Shown piece by piece: positions 30,186-34,973 of a DNA stretch of 34,973 nucleotides. This DNA comes from Oscillospiraceae bacterium (lineage in GTDB: Bacteria > Bacillota > Clostridia > Oscillospirales > Ruminococcaceae). The stretch's first letter is position 1, and each line of letters begins with the position of its first letter. Both the position numbers and the translations under genes were made by a program. Below the pieces are notes generated by a model. That model had not been told where the DNA came from. It did no database searches and saw only the letters and a program-made list of their open reading frames with translations. The stretch is taken from positions 1 through 34,973 of the forward strand of contig JAFSEN010000066.1 in the NCBI GenBank assembly GCA_017435745.1, in the 5' to 3' direction.

Positions 30186-31037
30186 ATGGCAATAATAATT
30201 GACGGAAAGAAAATCGCCGCGGAAGTACGGGCGGAACTTAAAGAGAAAATTGAAAAAATGGTTGCGGAAAAGAAAAAAAGACCTTCCCTCGCGGTAATTC
30301 TCGTAGGGGAAGACCCTGCTTCGCAGGTTTATGTCCGCAACAAAGCAAAAGCCTGTGAGGAAATCGGTGTTGCAAGCGAAGTTGTAACTCTTGCGGCGGA
30401 TATCACTCAGGAGATGCTTGAATTCATTCTCAATTCCTATGCCGCAAGGGTCGATATTGACGGAATGCTTCTCCAAATGCCCCTTCCGAAGGGACTTGAC
30501 GGTGAAAAAGCCCTTGCCTGCATTCCTGCGGAAAAGGACGTTGACGCTTTCCATCCGGAAAACGTGGGACATATTATGCGCGGCGATTACAGATTTTTGC
30601 CCTGCACTCCCGCGGGAGTTATGGAACTTTTGCACCGCTACGGAATTTCTCCTGCAGGCAAAAAATGCGTTGTAATCGGAAGAAGCGATATTGTCGGAAA
30701 ACCCATGGCTATGATGCTTCTCCATGAAAACGGAACGGTAGAAATCTGCCACAGCAAAACCCCTAACCTTGCGGAAGAAACAAAAACCGCGGATATTCTT
30801 GTTGCGGCTGTGGGAAGACCCAAATTCGTCACCGCTGACATGGTTAAAGAGGGCGCGGTCGTTATCGACGTCGGCATCAACCGGGATGAAAACGGAAAAC
30901 TTTGCGGCGACGTTGATTTCATGAACGTTGAGCCGAAGGCAAGCTATATTACTCCCGTTCCCGGCGGAGTCGGTCCTATGACCGTTGCAATGCTTATGCA
31001 GAACACCTTTACCGCGGCGGAAAAAAAGATTGAATAA
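30186..31037 (+). CDS. folD: Bifunctional methylenetetrahydrofolate dehydrogenase/cyclohydrolase
   Basis: A 283-residue FolD of normal length. It interconverts 5,10-methylene-, methenyl- and 10-formyl-tetrahydrofolate with NADP in the cytoplasm. The catalytic segment YVRNKAKAC (Tyr49, Lys53) is present, as are the substrate motif MLLQMPLPKGLD, the dinucleotide-binding VVIGRSDIVGKPMAMMLL and the C-terminal PVPGGVGPMTVAMLMQNT. Start ATG 30186 follows AAGGAAGGAG. It is separated from lgt by 77 bases that hold a GC palindrome but no clear promoter, and ends at a shared bidirectional terminator. Confidence 0.97.
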   Translation: MAIIIDGKKIAAEVRAELKEKIEKMVAEKKKRPSLAVILVGEDPASQVYVRNKAKACEEIGVASEVVTLAADITQEMLEFILNSYAARVDIDGMLLQMPLPKGLDGEKALACIPAEKDVDAFHPENVGHIMRGDYRFLPCTPAGVMELLHRYGISPAGKKCVVIGRSDIVGKPMAMMLLHENGTVEICHSKTPNLAEETKTADILVAAVGRPKFVTADMVKEGAVVIDVGINRDENGKLCGDVDFMNVEPKASYITPVPGGVGPMTVAMLMQNTFTAAEKKIE

Positions 31038-31040
31038 AAT

Positions 31041-31070
31041 AAAAAAACGCACCGCCGGGTGCGTTTTTTT
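31041..31070. terminator. Bidirectional terminator between folD and the lipoprotein pair
   Basis: Stem CGCACC (31048-31053) with GGTGCG (31058-31063), loop GCCG, with seven A before and seven T after, so it works for folD and for the converging minus-strand gene whose stop is at 31077. Confidence 0.95.
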
Positions 31071-31076
31071 ATTTTA

Positions 31077-31607
31077 TCAGCCTTCTTCCGGAGGATAATC
31101 AAGGTTATAAGTTCCGTCCGGCCAGAGGTGATAAATGTTCTGAATGAATCCATGAAGATCATATTCAGCCTTTGTGTTGGGTTCAATTTCCATTCCGCTT
31201 CCCTCGATGCCGACGGATGTGAAAGGAACGCCGGGTTCAAATTCCGGTCTTCCCAAAAGGTCATCGGGAACAAGCTCGCCGCCTTCGGTTATGGTTGGAA
31301 CACCGTTTTCATCATAAATAATAACGGTGTGCGGCTGCATCCAATCCGGATAATATCCGGCGGCGGTTATTTCTTCGAAAGTCATATAGCCGCAATCTTT
31401 TGCAATTTCCTCCGGAGTTCTTTCCGGTTCGGAAGGTTCTTCCGAAATATTTTCCGGTTCGGAAGGTCCTTCCAAAATCGGTTCATCTTCCGGAATTCCG
31501 GGTTCCGCCGGTTCGTTTGAACATCCGGCAAAAGCTGTGATGAGCAAAATTGCGGAAATTAAAAATGCAAAAAGTTTTTTTATAAAAAACACTTCCTTTT
31601 TCAGCAA
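31077..31607 (-). CDS. Lipoprotein with Glu/Pro repeats; start uncertain
   Basis: A 168-176 residue predicted lipoprotein with signal peptide KKLFAFLISAILLITAFAGC and lipobox AFAGC. The linker repeats PSEPE-type units (about residues 28-65) as in its upstream neighbour. The last 110 or so residues, with YMTFEEITAAGYYPDWM near the start, match nothing I know. Start choice is difficult: TTG 31607 overlaps the upstream stop but lacks a ribosome binding site, and GTG 31592 is only 2 bases after AAGGAA. The best-placed codon, corresponding to the ATG of similar genes, is ATA at 31583, behind GGAAGTG. The gene may use a rare start or have lost its ATG. It is co-transcribed with 31601-32935. Confidence 0.78.
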   Translation of the reverse strand: MLKKEVFFIKKLFAFLISAILLITAFAGCSNEPAEPGIPEDEPILEGPSEPENISEEPSEPERTPEEIAKDCGYMTFEEITAAGYYPDWMQPHTVIIYDENGVPTITEGGELVPDDLLGRPEFEPGVPFTSVGIEGSGMEIEPNTKAEYDLHGFIQNIYHLWPDGTYNLDYPPEEG

Positions 31608-32935
31608 ATATTTATTCTTATTTTTGGTTCTTCGGATTCCGGGTCATATTCAACAAAATATTTTCCGTCCGGACTTTTCATGATATAGCCGTTATATCCG
31701 GGGGTAATGGAATGTATATCAAATTCCGTGTTTCCGATGTCCCCGGTAAATTCTCCGGTTTTATAATCGTAGGAATAAAGAATCATCGGTTCATAGGAAA
31801 AACCGCGGAAACGAATCTGTCCGTCATCGCCGAAAGGAGGGGCGGCATCTCCCCGGAAAATTTCTTTGAGTTCGAAGTTTTTCGGGTCGATTGCGTAAAC
31901 AATGCTTCCGTTTTCATAATAGCTTTCGTCTATTCCTTCAACGGCAATTAGGATTTCTTTTCCAACAAAGAAATGCCAAAATTCCTTTCCGCCAAAAAGT
32001 TCTTCCGCTCCGTTTCCGTTTGCTTTCCAAACTGTTCCGACACCGTTTCCTTTTTCGTCGTTTTTATGCGCAAGATAATAGAAGCTTCCGTCAAGAACGC
32101 CGCATTGATTACTTTCAACGCCGTAATAAACGCTGAATTTTCCGTATTTATCACCGAACTCGCTCATATCGTCAAGAACTTTGCCTTCGTCCTTTGAAAA
32201 ATTGTAATAGATTATCCAAAGATGACATTCAAAAATAACTTCGTCTTCGCTTATCCAATAGGTTCTTTCTCCGTCAGCAAGATAAGTGTAGTTAGGATAT
32301 TCGTAAGTTCTTGAATCGGGAAGAACCATTTTGTAGTTTCCGTTTTCATCATATCCGCCGGAAGTGCCTTTGTTATATTCTTTTAAAAGATTTCCTTCGT
32401 TGTCAAAAAGAACAACGTTTGCAAGATATACTTTTCCGTCACCATCGAAACAGGCAACTCCGTAATTTTCCCAACTGGATTCCTGCTGTCTGTCGATGGC
32501 GAGAATATATTTATCGTTCCAGAAAAGGTCATATCCGCCGTCTTCGGGAAGATGTTCTTTCGGAAGAACAACGGTTTTTAAAAGTTCGTTTTCAACAGAA
32601 ATTGTGTTAAGGGTGTTTTCGTGCTGAAAAGTAAGAGTTCTGTCTTCATTCCAAACAATTTTTCCGTTAATATAGCTTTCTCCGTAATGGGTATATGCCG
32701 CAGAAGCGGGAAAGAATATTTCTTCCGGTTCAGCAGATTCTTCCGGAATTTCTTCCTTAATATTTTCCGGTTCGGAAGGTTCTTCGGGAATTACTTCGGG
32801 TTCTTCCGTAACTTCCGGTTCGGAAGGCATTTCAGCAGGGTTCTCCGGCTCCGGAGATTCTTCAATTTCGTTTCCGCAGGCGTAGAGCACAAACGCAAGA
32901 ACAAGCACAAGCAGAATCACTAAAAATTTTTTCAT
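31601..32935 (-). CDS. Lipoprotein with Glu/Pro-rich linker and propeller-like body
   Basis: A 444-residue predicted lipoprotein. ATG 32935 is preferred over the ORF's upstream ATG because AAGGAG lies 9 bases before it and the signal peptide MKKFLVILLVLVLAFVLYAC starts there; the lipobox is LYAC. A linker with repeated E-P-E and PSEPE units covers about residues 22-65. The body (70-444) is made of short beta segments with Asp-Gly turns (GYDLFWNDKYILAID, FYYLAHKNDEKGNG, IVYAIDPKNFELKEIF) consistent with a beta-propeller. The protein ends in a lone cysteine (RINIC). It lacks the VEI-DPT head of cassette 2. The 5' gene of a two-gene minus-strand operon. Confidence 0.87.
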   Translation of the reverse strand: MKKFLVILLVLVLAFVLYACGNEIEESPEPENPAEMPSEPEVTEEPEVIPEEPSEPENIKEEIPEESAEPEEIFFPASAAYTHYGESYINGKIVWNEDRTLTFQHENTLNTISVENELLKTVVLPKEHLPEDGGYDLFWNDKYILAIDRQQESSWENYGVACFDGDGKVYLANVVLFDNEGNLLKEYNKGTSGGYDENGNYKMVLPDSRTYEYPNYTYLADGERTYWISEDEVIFECHLWIIYYNFSKDEGKVLDDMSEFGDKYGKFSVYYGVESNQCGVLDGSFYYLAHKNDEKGNGVGTVWKANGNGAEELFGGKEFWHFFVGKEILIAVEGIDESYYENGSIVYAIDPKNFELKEIFRGDAAPPFGDDGQIRFRGFSYEPMILYSYDYKTGEFTGDIGNTEFDIHSITPGYNGYIMKSPDGKYFVEYDPESEEPKIRINIC

Positions 32936-32964
32936 AGCTTTAGCTCCTTTTTCTGTCATCTTTA

Positions 32965-32970
32965 ATTATA
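32965..32970 (-). promoter_or_regulatory. Possible -10 box for the minus-strand lipoprotein pair
   Basis: TATAAT on the minus strand, 29 bases upstream of the start codon at 32935. No convincing -35 box is found at 16-18 bases, so strength is uncertain. Confidence 0.4.
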
Positions 32971-33011
32971 TAGTGTCGGAAAAGGAGGATTTTGTTGCAG
33001 TTATTTTGAAA

Positions 33012-33047
33012 AAAATAAAAAAACCTCCCGAAAATTCGGGAGGTTTT
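33012..33047 (-). terminator. Terminator of obg
   Basis: Hairpin CCTCCCGA with TCGGGAGG (33024-33043), flanked on the minus strand by a seven-T run and further T-rich sequence, 25 bases after the obg stop. Confidence 0.92.
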
Positions 33048-33071
33048 CTGCATTCTGTGAAAAATGCAAAA

Positions 33072-34337
33072 TCATCTCATATAATCGAACTCGATATCGA
33101 GAATGCTTACTGTGTCGCCTTCGTTGATGCCCATTCTTTCAAGCTCATCGATGATTCCGGAAAGGCGGAGAACCCTTTGGAAATACTGAAGGGATTCATA
33201 GTCGTCAAGATCGACAAAACCAAGAGCATGCATAAGCCAGGGAGCTTCAACAACATAAATTCCGTCTTCGATGTGAATTTTGAATTCCTGTTTGGAAGTG
33301 ATTTCTTCGCGAACAGGAGCTTCTGCTTCATATCTTGTAATAGGCGGAAGTTTCGCAAGTTCGGCCGCAACGGCGTTGATAAGTTCCTTAACGCCTTCGC
33401 CGGTCGCCGCGGAGATGAGATAGGTTTTAAAACCGTTTTCTTCGGCAAATTCGTTGAATTCATCGATCATTTCCTCGATGGAAGAATCGGCTTTGTTGAG
33501 GGCAACTATCTGGGGGCGTTTTGCAAGTTCCGGGTTGAATTTTTCAAGCTCGTAGTTTATCTGCTTGTAATCGTCGATGGGGTCGCGGCCGTCCGCTGCG
33601 GAAATATCCACAACATGAAGAATAAGGCGGCAGCGTTCAACATGGCGGAGAAAATCGTGGCCGAGGCCGATTCCTTCGGAAGCGCCTTCGATAAGACCGG
33701 GAATATCCGCCATTACAAAAGAGCTTCCTGCGTCCATTTTTACAACGCCGAGAACAGGGGTAAGGGTTGTGAAGGGATAGTTTGCAATTTCCGGTTTCGC
33801 GGCGGAAACAACGGAAATAAGGGTGGATTTTCCAACGTTGGGGAAGCCCACAAGACCGACGTCCGCAAGAAGCTTGAGTTCAAGAGTTACCTCAAATTCT
33901 TCGCCGGGGAAGCCGGGTTTTGCAAATTTCGGAATCTGGCGGGTTGCGGAAGCAAAATGCTGGTTGCCCCAGCCGCCTTTGCCGCCTTTTGCAACAATGT
34001 GGGGTTCTTTGTCAGAAATATCGGCAAGGATTCTTCCGGTTTCTGCTTCGCGGATAAGGGTTCCCACCGGAACTTTTATAACAAGGTCCGGTGCGGATTT
34101 TCCGGTCATGTTGCTGCCGGAACCGTTTTTGCCGTTTTCTGCAATATAACGTTTTCTGTATTTAAAATCAATAAGGCTGGAAATGTTGGTGTCGCCGACA
34201 AAAACAACGTTGCCGCCTCTGCCGCCGTCACCGCCGTCGGGACCGCCGGCGTTTACATACTTTTCACGGTGAAAAGTGCAAGCACCGTTGCCGCCGTTTC
34301 CGGCCTTGATTCTGATTTTTGCGGTATCGACAAACAT
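33072..34337 (-). CDS. obg: Obg-family GTPase
   Basis: A 421-residue Obg/CgtA GTPase, normal length. ATG 34337 is the start (GGAGG 8-9 bases upstream); the longer frame runs through the neighbouring acetyltransferase gene. Order: Gly-rich Obg fold (1-158, GPDGGDGGRGGNV and KGGKGGWGNQHF), G domain with GFPNVGKSTLIS (about 164-175), switch II DIPGLIEGASEG, LNKAD and SAATGEG, then the C-terminal OCT domain (about 350-421) typical of Gram-positive Obg. It acts in 50S ribosome assembly and stress or sporulation signalling. Its ribosome binding site overlaps the end of the upstream GNAT gene (gap 4 bases). Confidence 0.98.
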   Translation of the reverse strand: MFVDTAKIRIKAGNGGNGACTFHREKYVNAGGPDGGDGGRGGNVVFVGDTNISSLIDFKYRKRYIAENGKNGSGSNMTGKSAPDLVIKVPVGTLIREAETGRILADISDKEPHIVAKGGKGGWGNQHFASATRQIPKFAKPGFPGEEFEVTLELKLLADVGLVGFPNVGKSTLISVVSAAKPEIANYPFTTLTPVLGVVKMDAGSSFVMADIPGLIEGASEGIGLGHDFLRHVERCRLILHVVDISAADGRDPIDDYKQINYELEKFNPELAKRPQIVALNKADSSIEEMIDEFNEFAEENGFKTYLISAATGEGVKELINAVAAELAKLPPITRYEAEAPVREEITSKQEFKIHIEDGIYVVEAPWLMHALGFVDLDDYESLQYFQRVLRLSGIIDELERMGINEGDTVSILDIEFDYMR

Positions 34338-34341
34338 CTTT

Positions 34342-34806
34342 TTATACCTCCGATTGATCTTTGAGTGTAAGCTCCATATAGCTTTCCTGCTGTATGAAGC
34401 CAAGTTTTTCATAAACCGGTCTTCCGTCTTTTGATGCGCCAAGCCAGATTTTTTTGATTCCTCTGGATTTTGCGTCTTCAAGAATTTTTTCGAGAAGCAT
34501 TTTTGAAAGACCTTTTCTGCGGTGCTGCGGCGCGGTATATACGTTAGTAACATAACCGCGTACACCGATTTTATTCGTGAAAGACGGCGGCAGATCGTAA
34601 TAAACTATTGCCGCTGTCGAAAGAAGTTTTCCGTTTTCTTCCGCAATAAGCTGAAGAAAATCTTTTGAAGCAAGCCATTTTTTGAAAAATACAAAAAGTT
34701 CTTCGTCAATATCGCAGCTTGGTTCTATACCTTCGTCGATAAGCTGAAGCTTTCGGATTTCGGAAAGAAGAACGGCGTCTTCGGGGGTTGCTTTTCGGAT
34801 TATCAT
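34342..34806 (-). CDS. GNAT-family N-acetyltransferase
   Basis: A 154-residue GNAT protein. ATG 34806 follows AGGAGG; the longer frame would read through a terminator. The acetyl-CoA motif is VTNVYTAPQHRRKGLSKMLLEKI (about 89-111, in two overlapping stretches), with the pyrophosphate loop RRKGLS, and the C-terminal YEKLGF motif follows. Substrate unknown. It sits between rpmA and obg, 4 bases from obg. A palindrome CCTTTTGCAAAAGG (34820-34833) covers the beginning of its ribosome binding site, which could dampen translation. No separate promoter is visible between the rpmA terminator and this gene, so it depends on read-through or on a promoter I do not see. Confidence 0.92.
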   Translation of the reverse strand: MIIRKATPEDAVLLSEIRKLQLIDEGIEPSCDIDEELFVFFKKWLASKDFLQLIAEENGKLLSTAAIVYYDLPPSFTNKIGVRGYVTNVYTAPQHRRKGLSKMLLEKILEDAKSRGIKKIWLGASKDGRPVYEKLGFIQQESYMELTLKDQSEV

Positions 34807-34840
34807 AAGGGGAAAACCTCCTTTTGCAAAAGGGCAATTT

Positions 34841-34868
34841 AAAAAGGGACGGAATACCGTCCCTTTTT
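34841..34868 (-). terminator. Terminator between rpmA and the GNAT gene
   Basis: A 12-base perfect stem AAAAAGGGACGG with CCGTCCCTTTTT, loop AATA. On the minus strand it ends in TTTTTAAATT, an acceptable but short T tract, so partial read-through into the GNAT-obg pair is plausible. Confidence 0.82.
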
Positions 34869-34882
34869 TCAACGCGGGCAGA

Positions 34883-34973
34883 TTACTGCTCGACAGGATA
34901 TACGCTTACCTTTTTGCGGTCTGCACCGAAGCGTTCAAATCTTACAACGCCGTCAGTGAGAGCGAAGAGGGTA
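34883..34973 (-). CDS. rpmA: Ribosomal protein bL27, C-terminal part (cut by window edge)
   Basis: The last 29 complete residues are visible: ALTDGVVRFERFGADRKK followed by VSVYPVEQ and a TAA stop (34885-34883). This matches the C-terminus of Firmicutes L27 almost exactly. L27 is a structural protein near the peptidyl-transferase centre of the 50S subunit. Being followed on the same strand by obg agrees with the usual rplU-rpmA-obg order; the start and upstream genes are outside the window. Confidence 0.95.
   Translation of the reverse strand, partial: TLFALTDGVVRFERFGADRKKVSVYPVEQ

Noticed and set aside
32973..34364. Long plus-strand open frame of 463 codons opposite obg
   Set aside because: It is the antisense shadow of the well-supported obg gene; its translation is Phe/Asn/Lys rich with no recognisable domain, and no orthologue is expected.

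Overview
This looks like a chromosomal piece from a low-to-mid GC Firmicute of the class Clostridia, probably an uncultured gut-type lineage. The reasons are the strong AGGAGG-type ribosome binding sites, frequent TTG and GTG starts, Firmicutes-style proteins (PcrA with a C-terminal Tudor-like domain, a YmfF/YmfH pair, Obg with an OCT domain, L27 very close to the Bacillus form) and consensus promoters with 17-base spacers. No tRNA, rRNA, CRISPR array, insertion sequence or phage gene was seen.

Bases 1-22,600 are an accessory region made of three consecutive cassettes with one grammar: operators inside a consensus promoter; a BlaI/MecI-type winged-helix repressor; a BlaR1-like M56 membrane metallopeptidase with a very long extracytoplasmic region; zero, one or five lipoproteins; a 64-65 residue Xre-type gene; and a terminator or hairpin. 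Cassette 1 spans about 626-6371, cassette 2 about 6473-17220, and cassette 3 about 18065-22607, where the Xre gene survives only as a 3' remnant. Each repressor gene has its own class of inverted repeat across its promoter, which suggests three insulated, self-controlled circuits. The five lipoproteins of cassette 2 share a signal peptide and a short motif after the lipidated cysteine (W-x-VEI-x-DPT-x-P) but carry different bodies (beta-propeller-like, leucine-rich, others). A membrane-anchored Xre-type regulator (17219-17914, minus) lies divergently between cassettes 2 and 3. No beta-lactamase or penicillin-binding protein gene is present, so the inducing signal and output are unknown; I infer an envelope-sensing function.

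Bases 22,600-31,070 hold two small membrane or secreted proteins and then a housekeeping run on the plus strand: pcrA, an MscS-family channel, two M16-family proteins (one lacking the zinc motif, one with it), lgt and folD. Lgt is the enzyme that would lipidate all the lipoproteins here, but its neighbourhood is probably incidental. On the minus strand follow two more lipoproteins (31077-32935), obg, a GNAT acetyltransferase and the 3' end of rpmA (ribosomal protein L27) at the right edge.

The most notable content is the repeated cassette architecture with diverging operators, giant repeat-containing sensors, common-head lipoproteins and recurring tiny Xre genes. Function assignments beyond the recognised families are inference.
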